Assembly: GCA_046482855.1 (NCBI GenBank)
Contig: JAWOEH010000032.1
Coordinates: forward strand, 1 to 13,437
Direction: 5' to 3'
Source of the DNA: CAYVSF01 sp046482855
GTDB taxonomy: Bacteria > Bacteroidota > Bacteroidia > Bacteroidales > UBA12077
Length of the DNA stretch: 13,437 nt
Each line of letters starts with the position of its first letter. Position 1 is the first letter of the stretch. The notes under the pieces were generated by a model. The model was given only the letters and a program-made list of their open reading frames with translations, searched no databases and had not been told where the DNA came from. Of this stretch, positions 7,765 to 13,437 are shown piece by piece. A program made the translations under genes and the position numbers.

Positions 7765-7797
7765 AAAGGAGAGGAATGAACCTCTCCTTTTATCTTT
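7765..7797 (+). terminator. Strong hairpin: plus-strand terminator, or 5'-UTR hairpin of the receiver gene
   Basis: AAAGGAGAGG (7765-7774) pairs perfectly with CCTCTCCTTT (7781-7790) around the loop AATGAA. On the plus strand it is followed by TATCTTT, giving a plausible U-rich tail; on the minus strand the tail is GGTATTAG, which is poor. There is no plus-strand gene directly before it other than the outer-membrane protein, which ends 424 bases earlier. On the minus strand, the same hairpin would lie at the very 5' end of the receiver mRNA if the palindromic promoter next to it is used. It could also process or stop the transcript arriving from the integrase-repeat gene. The structure is certain; its role is inferred. 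Confidence 0.65.
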
Positions 7798-7807
7798 GCA
7801 AAGATAA
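7790..7807. promoter_or_regulatory. 18-bp perfect palindrome with a TAnnTTTG box on each strand
   Basis: TTATCTTTGCAAAGATAA is its own reverse complement. It holds TATCTTTG, a perfect Bacteroidota -7 box, on the plus strand at 7791-7798 and again on the minus strand at 7806-7799. The minus-strand box is well placed for the receiver gene, giving a leader of roughly 75 bases. The plus-strand box would drive transcription antisense to the integrase-repeat gene. A clear -33 element is not visible on either strand. It could instead be an operator for a dimeric regulator. Confidence 0.5.
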
Positions 7808-7849
7808 TAAATAAATGTGGAAAAATAACTTTACGTGGGTTAAGAATGG

Positions 7850-8416
7850 TTAAATGTTACCCCAGTTTTCACCTTTCTTAATCCTGGAAATTTGCATTTC
7901 GCTTACTTTGAAATAGCGCGCCAATGCCGCTCCCGGTACTCCCATACCAAGTTGATGTTTAATGATTTTTACATCCTCCTCGTTCAGTTTTGCATTTCGC
8001 GTTCGGGGTACATAATAGTTTGTACCTAAAAATTTATCCCATCCTTGCCATTGTTCCTTGTAGTATTGATCAGGGCGTTTGGGCAAGTTGTAGGGCTTCT
8101 CCTCCCACTCTTTGTATTCACGGCTGTTGCGTATCCCATTCTCACGCGCTACACGTGAAGCTGTGCTATAGTCAACAAAACGCTTAACTGGCTTGTGTTC
8201 AGGAAAGCCAAAAAAATCAGACCACCCCTTCCATGTACCACGATAACGGAAGTAATCATCAGGCCGTCGTGGATAATGCAAAGGAAGGTATTTTTCGTTT
8301 TTTTTGTACGCATCAAATTTCCTGGATGAGTTAATTCCCTTAGGCGCAAGGTATTCCTGTGCCCACTCACTGGCTAATCGATACGACCACTTTAAAATCT
8401 TGTCAGGATTTTCCAT
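7850..8416 (-). CDS. Small protein with two integrase-repeat-like units and a C-terminal helix-turn-helix
   Basis: This predicted protein has 188 residues. Two related units are visible, at about 9-71 and 81-132. Each begins with an S/A-rich helix (YRLASEWAQEYL; YSTASRVARENG), continues with NS-R, and ends with PRRPDDYF...WKGWSDFFG or PKRPDQYYKEQWQGWDKFLG. This pattern matches my memory of the phage-integrase repeat unit (INT_rpt), found beside tyrosine recombinases and in other DNA-associated proteins. A helix-turn-helix follows at about 144-185 (LNEEDVKIIKHQLG, then ALARYFKVSEMQISRIKKG), like those in resolvases and homing-endonuclease proteins. No recombinase, nuclease or transposase domain is present. 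The protein is rich in Lys, Arg, Trp and Tyr, which fits DNA binding. The frame reaches back to TTG 8431, but ATG 8416 is preferred. The function is unknown; a small regulator, possibly derived from a mobile element, is an inference. Confidence 0.75.
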   Translation of the reverse strand: MENPDKILKWSYRLASEWAQEYLAPKGINSSRKFDAYKKNEKYLPLHYPRRPDDYFRYRGTWKGWSDFFGFPEHKPVKRFVDYSTASRVARENGIRNSREYKEWEEKPYNLPKRPDQYYKEQWQGWDKFLGTNYYVPRTRNAKLNEEDVKIIKHQLGMGVPGAALARYFKVSEMQISRIKKGENWGNI

Positions 8417-8468
8417 AATTCTAACCTTCAATAAATTTGTAAATAACCCCAGTTCTAACTTTCACTAC

Positions 8469-8476
8469 CAAATGTA
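8469..8476 (-). promoter_or_regulatory. Possible -7 promoter box for the integrase-repeat/HTH gene
   Basis: On the minus strand, TACATTTG is a perfect TAnnTTTG match, 52 bases before the ATG at 8416. A TTG lies about 30 bases further upstream, which is longer than the usual 19-21, so the -33 element is unclear. The short inverted repeat ATAAAG-TTAC-CTTTAT (8491-8506) sits just upstream of the box and could be an operator. I see no good rho-independent terminator for the trp/DAHP operon in the 159-bp gap 8417-8575. Confidence 0.35.
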
Positions 8477-8575
8477 AGAAAAAATTCGGTATAAAGTTAC
8501 CTTTATCAAGAAAAAAATACATTCCATCACAATTATCGGTTAGTTGTTTTCGTTTAACTAGTTGATTATAGGTTG

Positions 8576-9598
8576 TTAACTGTAGTTTTCAAATTTTCTT
8601 TTCAGTTCAAAGGTTAGTTTGGTTTTTTCTATCAGTTGTATGAATTCAGAGAAATTTAGGGACTGAAAGCCATCAGATATAGCCTTTTTAGGGGTTTTGT
8701 GTATTTCGACTAATAGACCGTCTGCTCCGGCCATGATGCTACTTAATGCTAAACTTGCTACATGCTCTCGAATACCCACACCATGAGAAGGATCAACTAC
8801 TACCGGTAAATGCGACTTCTGCTTCAATATGGGAATGGCATTGAGATCTAAAGTATTTCGATAACTGGTTTCAAAAGTTCGAATGCCTCGCTCGCAGAGA
8901 ATGATTTGCTCATTTCCTCCAGAAAATATATATTCAGCAGAATATAGGAGTTCGTCGATGGAGCCTGAAATTCCCCGTTTTAGCAAAACGGGTTTGTTAA
9001 CTTTACCTAGTGCTTGTAATAATTTGAAGTTTTGAGAATTGCGTGCCCCTACTTGGAAAATATCGACATAGGGATACATCTGCTCGAGTTGGGTTTGTTC
9101 CATTATTTCGCTTACTATTAATAAGTTATGCCTGTGGGCTGTTTGATGAAACATCTTTAACCCCTCTATACCCAATCCTTGATACGAGTAGGGACTACTG
9201 CGTGGCTTAAAAACTCCTCCACGCATAATACCAATACCCATTGAGGAAAGCTGCAAGGCCATTTCCTCAATCTGTGCTTCATCTTCTACCGTACACGGAC
9301 CCGCCATTATAGTGCATTCATTTGGACCAATTGTGTTGTTTGCATCCAAATGGATTTGGCTAGGGAGTTCTTTCCAGGAAGCGGATACTAATGGATATTT
9401 TTCATTTATGGCATGGATATCTGCAACATAAGGTCTGTTGCCAATGCTTCTTAAATCCATTGGGTTTTGTCCCTGTGCTATCAGGTATTGATTGTTGCTC
9501 GTGTTTACTTCGCGTGCTGTGTACCCTGAGGTCTGCAATTCTTCTATGAGTCCTCGTTTCTGCCTCTTTTCTATTGTGCTATTCAATTGGATGATCAT
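8576..9598 (-). CDS. aroF: DAHP synthase, class I-beta with N-terminal regulatory domain
   Basis: This enzyme condenses phosphoenolpyruvate and erythrose 4-phosphate to DAHP, the first committed step to chorismate. The 340 residues comprise an N-terminal ferredoxin-like/ACT-like domain of about 65-70 residues, then a (beta/alpha)8 barrel. The metal ligands are visible as Cys102 (AGPC), His272 (DPSHG), Glu298 (VEIH) and Asp309 (SDG), the same numbers I recall for the Thermotoga maritima enzyme. Substrate-binding blocks are RGGVFKPRSSPYSYQGLG, QVGARN and LLKRG. In this subclass the N-terminal domain mediates feedback inhibition by aromatic amino acids; which one applies here cannot be read. No chorismate mutase domain is fused to it. 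It is the last gene of the trp operon, with its start 20 bases inside trpA, so supply of the common precursor is tied to tryptophan gene expression. Confidence 0.95.
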   Translation of the reverse strand: MIIQLNSTIEKRQKRGLIEELQTSGYTAREVNTSNNQYLIAQGQNPMDLRSIGNRPYVADIHAINEKYPLVSASWKELPSQIHLDANNTIGPNECTIMAGPCTVEDEAQIEEMALQLSSMGIGIMRGGVFKPRSSPYSYQGLGIEGLKMFHQTAHRHNLLIVSEIMEQTQLEQMYPYVDIFQVGARNSQNFKLLQALGKVNKPVLLKRGISGSIDELLYSAEYIFSGGNEQIILCERGIRTFETSYRNTLDLNAIPILKQKSHLPVVVDPSHGVGIREHVASLALSSIMAGADGLLVEIHKTPKKAISDGFQSLNFSEFIQLIEKTKLTFELKRKFENYS

Positions 9599-10367
9599 GT
9601 TTTCGTATTTTTGTTATAAAAGTTGATATGCTGTTTGCTAATGACTTACGTGGCTTTAAGGCCTCAACAAAAGCTGAGCCGATAATAGCGCCATGAGTTA
9701 TTTCACATACTTTTTTGAAACGCTCGTGGGTATGAATCCCAAAACCAACCATTACAGGTTTAGGTGTTACACACTGTGTTACCTCCTTTAGATAGGCGTA
9801 CGTCTCCTCTTCCCATAGTGAAGTGCCTGTGGTTCCCTTGGAGCTAACGGCGTAAATAAAGGCTGCTTCACTTTTTGCTGCATTCACCATGCGCTCACTA
9901 CTACTTCCCGGAGCAATCATCGGGATGTTTTGCAGATTGTGTTTTTTAAATAGAGTTGTATAGTGCTCCTGGTAGTATTCAAGAGGTAAGTCTGGAAGTA
10001 TCAGACCTGCCACACCTGCCTTTTCACACGTGTTACAAAATTTTTCAATCCCAAATGCCAGAATAGGATTAAGGTAACTCATGATAACTACCGGATAAGA
10101 GCGTACCTGTTTAGTGAGGGCAATATCGGCGAGTATTCGTTCTATTGTAATACCATTTTGAAGAGCTGTGTGGCTGCTATTTTGTATAACAGGACCGTCG
10201 GCCATGGGATCCGAAAATGGAAGCCCTACTTCAACCATATCTACAGGCTGCTTTATTAATTCCGTAAGAATTGCATGGGTGCTGCTTACCTCTGGATATC
10301 CAGCTGTAAAGTACAGGGATAAGAGGTTTTTGCTTTTGGTTTCAAATAAATTATCTAGTCTATTCAT
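9579..10367 (-). CDS. trpA: Tryptophan synthase alpha subunit
   Basis: This subunit cleaves indole-3-glycerol phosphate to indole and glyceraldehyde 3-phosphate and passes indole through a tunnel to TrpB. It has 262 residues, a normal size for this TIM barrel. The conserved VEVGLPFSDPMADGPVIQ supplies catalytic Glu46 and Asp57 (Glu49 and Asp60 in Salmonella). SYLNPILAFGIEKF, GLILPDLPLE, IYAVSSKGTTG (the mobile loop) and VGFGIHTHERF with GAIIGSAFVE (phosphate site) follow in the usual order. It overlaps trpB by 4 bases and the DAHP synthase gene by 20, which indicates translational coupling. Confidence 0.97.
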   Translation of the reverse strand: MNRLDNLFETKSKNLLSLYFTAGYPEVSSTHAILTELIKQPVDMVEVGLPFSDPMADGPVIQNSSHTALQNGITIERILADIALTKQVRSYPVVIMSYLNPILAFGIEKFCNTCEKAGVAGLILPDLPLEYYQEHYTTLFKKHNLQNIPMIAPGSSSERMVNAAKSEAAFIYAVSSKGTTGTSLWEEETYAYLKEVTQCVTPKPVMVGFGIHTHERFKKVCEITHGAIIGSAFVEALKPRKSLANSISTFITKIRKHDHPIE

Positions 10368-11560
10368 AGCGATAGGTTTTTGTTGTAGGAGGTAAGATCT
10401 TTATCACCTCGTCCAGAAAGGTTAATGACTAATGTCCGGCCTTTGATACTTGGGAGCTTTTTAAGCAATGCCAGGGCATGAGCTGATTCCAAGGCAGGAA
10501 TAATCCCTTCGAAAAGAGCTAACTCCCGACCGGCAACCAAAGCTTCCTGATCGGTAACAGGAATGTAGCGCGCTCTGCCTGTGGCTGCCAGGTGGGCATG
10601 CAAGGGTCCGATACCCGGATAATCGAGGCCGGCAGAGATTGAGTATGGTTCTATTATTTGTCCATCGGCATTTTGAAGTTGGCGGCTATAGCTACCATGT
10701 AGCACACCGTCATGCCCACGAGCGATACTGGCAGCTGTTTGTCCACTATCCACCCCCTTACCGGCCGCTTCGGCGCCCAGTAAAAGCACGTCCGGCTCAT
10801 GAAGGTAATGATAAAAGGCACCTGCAGCATTGCTGCCTCCTCCCACACAGGCCAAAATAGCCGAAGGATTGCTATAACCCGTTTCCTCATAAAGCTGATC
10901 CTTTATCTCTTCGCTGATAATCGACTGCAGCTGAGCCACCAATGTAGGATAGGGGTGAGGCCCTACGACGGAACCCATGAGGTAAAAGGTCTCCTCCGGC
11001 CGACAACTCCAGGCCCGGAGGGCTTCGTTGATCGCATCTTTTAAGGTGCCATTTCCCGATGTGGCGGGGATTACATTCGCGCCCAACATTTTCATACGTT
11101 GCACATTCGTGGCCTGTCGCTCCATGTCGGTTTCTCCCATGTAAATGGTGCAGGAAAGATCCAGTAATGCACATACGGTAGCCGTTGCAACGCCATGTTG
11201 TCCCGCTCCAGTTTCGGCTATGATCTCTTTCTTATTTAAAGCTTGTGCTATCAGAGCCTGACCAACAGTGTTATTTATTTTATGCGAACCGGTATGATTC
11301 AGATCTTCCCGTTTTAAATAAATTTGGTACCCATACTTCTGCGATAAACTATTTGCAAAATACAGTGGTGTAGGACGACCAACATATTGCTGCAATAATT
11401 TTTTGTAGGTTGTACGAAAGTGCGAAGACGCCAAAACTTCTTGATATCGGGCCGTTAATTCAGTAATATTTGCCTGAAGGATTTCAGGAATAAAGGCTCC
11501 GCCATAACGACCATAGAACCCCTTTTTATTTGCGCTTAATGTTATTGTCTCTTTGTTCAT
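10364..11560 (-). CDS. trpB: Tryptophan synthase beta subunit (TrpB1 type)
   Basis: This PLP enzyme joins indole and L-serine to make tryptophan. Its 398 residues match the standard TrpB1 that pairs with TrpA; it is not the longer, stand-alone TrpB2. The start GFYGRYGGAFIPE is typical. REDLNHTGSHKINN gives His93 and PLP-lysine Lys94, AETGAGQHG holds the catalytic glutamate, and CVGGGSNA at about 238-245 binds the cofactor phosphate. SAGLDYPGIGP and NLSGRGDKD complete the signature set. It lies between trpF and trpA with 4-base overlaps on both sides. As I recall, Bacteroides places trpB at the front of the operon, so this F-B-A order is more like the flavobacterial/cytophagal and general bacterial arrangement. 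Confidence 0.98.
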   Translation of the reverse strand: MNKETITLSANKKGFYGRYGGAFIPEILQANITELTARYQEVLASSHFRTTYKKLLQQYVGRPTPLYFANSLSQKYGYQIYLKREDLNHTGSHKINNTVGQALIAQALNKKEIIAETGAGQHGVATATVCALLDLSCTIYMGETDMERQATNVQRMKMLGANVIPATSGNGTLKDAINEALRAWSCRPEETFYLMGSVVGPHPYPTLVAQLQSIISEEIKDQLYEETGYSNPSAILACVGGGSNAAGAFYHYLHEPDVLLLGAEAAGKGVDSGQTAASIARGHDGVLHGSYSRQLQNADGQIIEPYSISAGLDYPGIGPLHAHLAATGRARYIPVTDQEALVAGRELALFEGIIPALESAHALALLKKLPSIKGRTLVINLSGRGDKDLTSYNKNLSL

Positions 11561-12192
11561 GATAAGGCTTTTAGAAATTTATTCAGTACATCTGTATCTT
11601 TTTTGCCTGCAGCTACTTCAAATCCGCTATTCAGGTCGATTCCATAAAATTTGGGATGTTTTAGCTCTTTTAGAGCACTTACATGTTGAGGGGTGATGCC
11701 TCCACTCAGAATAAAGGGAGTAGTACCCTGGTAGCGTTCCAGATGTTGCCAGTTAAAGCGATGGCCATTGCCTCCTGGAGCTTTGCCGGGGGCATCAAAC
11801 AGGAAGAAATCACAGCTCCCCTCATAGGCATCTGTGAGGATTTGGCTGTGCTGGTTCTGTATATGGAACACTTTTATCACCCGAAGTGAGTGCGCACGCA
11901 ATTGCTCGCATAATGCAGGGGATTCGTTGCCATGAAGTTGTATCCACGCCAAGGGGAATTGCCTGTGCACAGTCAGGATCTCGCTCATGTCGGCATCCAC
12001 AAATACGCCTACACGTTTGCCTTCTATTGGTTGAGTTCGGCTAGCCAGAGAGGGTAAGAGATCTTTGCTCACATAACGAGGTGAAGGGGGATAAAAGATG
12101 AATCCATAAAGATCGGGCGATATTTCCTTAGTAAATATCTGCTCAATGTTCTCGGCTTCTCTTAAACCGCAAATTTTACTGAGTAGCTTCAT
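11557..12192 (-). CDS. trpF: Phosphoribosylanthranilate isomerase
   Basis: This enzyme performs the Amadori rearrangement of N-(5'-phosphoribosyl)anthranilate to CdRP. It has 211 residues and a single TIM barrel, separate from TrpC rather than fused as in E. coli. The general base Cys8 lies in KICGLR and the general acid Asp133 in LFDAPGKAPGGNG. The phosphate site is formed by ILSGGITPQH and the C-terminal GIDLNSGFEVAAGKKD. It overlaps trpC by 17 bases and trpB by 4. No irregularities were seen. Confidence 0.96.
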   Translation of the reverse strand: MKLLSKICGLREAENIEQIFTKEISPDLYGFIFYPPSPRYVSKDLLPSLASRTQPIEGKRVGVFVDADMSEILTVHRQFPLAWIQLHGNESPALCEQLRAHSLRVIKVFHIQNQHSQILTDAYEGSCDFFLFDAPGKAPGGNGHRFNWQHLERYQGTTPFILSGGITPQHVSALKELKHPKFYGIDLNSGFEVAAGKKDTDVLNKFLKALS

Positions 12193-12994
12193 AATTTACC
12201 TCCTTTCTTATATCTTTTAATTTATTGCTAAATCGCTTGCAAGCCTTTCCCGGTTGACTCTCTTCCATGAAAAGAGTACCCATCAGGAAACCTTTGTATC
12301 CTGCAGTTTCAAGGGCTATAATATCTTCGGGTTTCCTTATTCCGCTTTCGGCAATGGCCAAACAATTGGAAGGAACCTCTTTGATTATGGCTAGTTGCTG
12401 CTCAATGGATACCTTGAAGGTTGTTAAGTCTCGCGCATTGACCCCTATAAGGCTGGCTTTCGCCGGTACTTTCTCTAATTCCTGAGCATCATGAATCTCT
12501 GTTAAAACCTCCAGACCTAAATCGTACGCCTGGCTATGCAGATCTTTAAGCTGTTGTTTTGTATTCACAGCAGCTATCAGGAGTACAGCATCGGCCCCAT
12601 ATGCCTTTGCTTCAATGAGCTGATAAGGGCTGATAATAAAATCCTTCTGGAGTATCGGGCAATAATTCATCTCTCTTGCCTTTTGAAGATCCCGGAGTGA
12701 ACCGTTGAAATATTTCTCATCCGTGAGAATTGACAGAGCTGAAGAGCCTGCTTGCATATAGGCAACGGTTGTTTCGGCAACCGGGGCTTCTGTATTAATC
12801 ACGCCTGCACTTGGTGAGGCGCGCTTAAATTCACTTATGATGCCGGTTTTGTCCTTTCGCTCCAGGTAGTGAGCAAAGGACACCGTGCCTGTAGAGAAAA
12901 AGAGAGACTGTTGTAGTAGTTTTTCGGGGTATAAAGAAGCCCTTAAAGCAACTTCCTGCCGTTTATGGTGAATAATCGTATCAAGATAGCTCAT
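12176..12994 (-). CDS. trpC: Indole-3-glycerol phosphate synthase
   Basis: This enzyme closes the indole ring, turning CdRP into indole-3-glycerol phosphate with loss of CO2 and water. It has 272 residues. The N-terminal helix YLDTIIHHKRQEV is typical. SEFKRASPSAG carries Glu55, Lys57 and Ser60, SILTDEKYFNGSL is the second phosphate/substrate segment, and LQKDFIISPYQL carries the catalytic Lys117. LTEIH, GVNARDLTTF and AESGI follow in the standard barrel order. GVNARDL is a small variation on the commoner GVNNRDL. Its ATG overlaps the trpD stop as ATGA, and its 3' end overlaps trpF by 17 bases. Confidence 0.97.
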   Translation of the reverse strand: MSYLDTIIHHKRQEVALRASLYPEKLLQQSLFFSTGTVSFAHYLERKDKTGIISEFKRASPSAGVINTEAPVAETTVAYMQAGSSALSILTDEKYFNGSLRDLQKAREMNYCPILQKDFIISPYQLIEAKAYGADAVLLIAAVNTKQQLKDLHSQAYDLGLEVLTEIHDAQELEKVPAKASLIGVNARDLTTFKVSIEQQLAIIKEVPSNCLAIAESGIRKPEDIIALETAGYKGFLMGTLFMEESQPGKACKRFSNKLKDIRKEVNYEATQ

Positions 12995-13173
12995 GAGGGT
13001 AAGTTTATGAATGTTTCAAATGCAGTAAAGGCCTGTTTCTCTTTCAGGGAAATTTGAGCTTCCTTATAACAAGCCTGTAGTGTGAGATGGGGATAATAGG
13101 TTTGCAACGCATGTGCAGCATTGGCCAGAACTACCTGCTCCTGCGGTTGAGTCCCTTTCCCCCGCAGTATAGC
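12991..13173 (-). pseudogene. trpD: 3' end of trpD (anthranilate phosphoribosyltransferase), cut off by foreign sequence
   Basis: Only the last 60 or so codons are recognisable: ILRGKGTQPQ, then VVLANAAHAL, then the C-terminal helices EAQISLKEKQAF and FETFINLP. These match the end of TrpD, whose full length is about 330-340 residues. Upstream (coordinates above about 13173) the frame stays open by chance to 13299, but the residues become Ala/Ser/Arg-rich and unlike TrpD, which should have its conserved GRDEL/TPR region there. The change coincides with a jump to about 75% GC. The stop overlaps the trpC start as ATGA, so the operon order D-C-F-B-A is intact. The truncation is more likely a sequence artefact than a real broken gene, since the other trp genes are perfect. 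Confidence 0.85.
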
Positions 13174-13322
13174 GGACCGCACCTGGCTGATCCCCTCGCT
13201 GGAGGCGCTCGAGCCCCGGATCGAGGCTCGCGCACGGGCGATGCTGAGCGGTGGGCTGATCGTGGAGTCCGCCGCCCTGGACGCCGCGTCGCTGGCCACG
13301 GCGTCGCAGGCGATCGGCTGCA
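13174..13322 (+). other. High-GC fragment resembling the interior of miaA (tRNA dimethylallyltransferase), foreign to the region
   Basis: In this frame the plus strand reads RTWLIPSLEALEPRIEARAR, then AMLSGGLIVESAAL, then TASQAIGC. The pattern (leucine-rich strand, RIxxRxxxML-GL-xE, then xxSQAIGxR) fits the C-terminal half of MiaA, which installs the i6A37 modification on tRNAs. Family members of high-GC bacteria often show exactly this RIEARVxAML spacing. By hand count, 112 of 150 bases (13171-13320) are G or C, far above the rest of the window, and codons end almost only in G or C. Neither a start nor an end of the gene is present. The identification is tentative, but an origin in another genome is likely. 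Confidence 0.5.
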
Positions 13323-13437
13323 GTGTTGATACTTGTGACCATTTTTTCTTCTCTTCTCTATCTCATTGAGCCCGCCGAAGCTGGCTTCAGCAGTATTCCC
13401 AAATCCATTTACTGGGGAATCGTGACACTGACAACGG
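13323..13437 (+). CDS. Potassium channel pore fragment (voltage-gated type), cut at both ends
   Basis: The 38 codons to the window edge read VLILVTIFSSLLYLIEP (end of transmembrane S5), then AGFSSIPKSIYWGIVTLTT, which is the turret, pore helix and start of the selectivity filter. The next residues expected are VGYGD, just outside the window. This is characteristic of 6-TM ion_trans potassium channels, not 2-TM channels, because of the LIE...F.SIP.SIYW spacing. The upstream residues in this frame, across the CTGCAG at 13318-13323, do not look like a channel, so the channel sequence starts abruptly there. Base composition is like the main part of the window, so it could come from the same or a related organism. 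Confidence 0.8.
   Translation, partial: MLILVTIFSSLLYLIEPAEAGFSSIPKSIYWGIVTLTT

Noticed and set aside
8417..8431. TTG start for the integrase-repeat/HTH protein
   Set aside because: Five extra residues with a rare start codon; ATG 8416 is the simpler choice.
8557..8564. Palindrome AACTAGTT and nearby TAGTT/AACTA pairing as a terminator for the trp/DAHP operon
   Set aside because: The stems are short and AT-only, with no U-run in the right place on the minus strand.
12991..13299. A continuous 102-codon minus-strand frame that could be taken as one small novel protein
   Set aside because: Its C-terminal 60 residues are the end of TrpD, and the rest is the reverse of high-GC foreign DNA, where stop codons are rare. 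It is open by chance across a junction.
1..13437. Search for tRNA/rRNA genes, CRISPR repeats, insertion sequences, toxin-antitoxin or defence genes
   Set aside because: None was seen. Intergenic gaps are all under 160 bases and contain only the promoter-like boxes and hairpins listed.

Overview
The window looks like a chromosomal segment of a moderate-GC, fermentative member of the Bacteroidota. The evidence is TAnnTTTG-type -7 promoter boxes, an absence of strong Shine-Dalgarno sequences, a short Pta and a class I-beta DAHP synthase, an outer-membrane barrel ending in Phe, and a lone receiver protein of the Bacteroidota kind. An anaerobic or facultative Bacteroidales/Marinilabiliales-like organism would fit, but that rank is inference.

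Left part (1-5850, plus strand). The 3' part of a DUF368 membrane protein (the undecaprenyl-phosphate transporter family) overlaps the start of aroE (shikimate dehydrogenase). Next comes a tight four-gene cluster, pta-ackA-ptb-buk, closed by a hairpin terminator. It encodes two acyl-CoA -> acyl-phosphate -> acid + ATP modules, one for acetate and one for butyrate or branched-chain acids. This is a compact substrate-level phosphorylation unit.

Middle part (5851-8575) is the accessory region. It holds a short-chain dehydrogenase (minus), a small outer-membrane beta-barrel protein (plus), a stand-alone CheY-like receiver (minus) and a small DNA-binding-type protein (minus). The last has two integrase-repeat-like units and a helix-turn-helix but no catalytic domain. 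The barrel and receiver genes converge on a shared TTAA. The receiver's upstream region carries an 18-bp perfect palindrome containing a -7 box on each strand, next to a strong 10-bp hairpin.

Right part (8576-13173, minus strand). A compressed tryptophan operon reads, in transcription order, trpD (3' end only)-trpC-trpF-trpB-trpA-DAHP synthase. Every junction overlaps by 4 to 20 bases. The operon ties the first step of the shikimate pathway to tryptophan synthesis, and aroE at the left end belongs to the same pathway.

Right end (about 13171-13437) does not belong. The trpD reading frame is cut and joined to about 150 bp of roughly 75% GC DNA that reads on the plus strand like an internal piece of a high-GC miaA (tRNA dimethylallyltransferase). 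This is joined, at a CTGCAG (PstI) hexamer, to the pore region of a voltage-gated-type potassium channel. Two unrelated junctions within 150 bp point to a chimeric sequence end, from assembly or cloning, rather than biology. I saw no tRNA, rRNA, CRISPR array, insertion sequence or prophage. I see no convincing new multi-gene system; the most unusual pieces are in the middle region.
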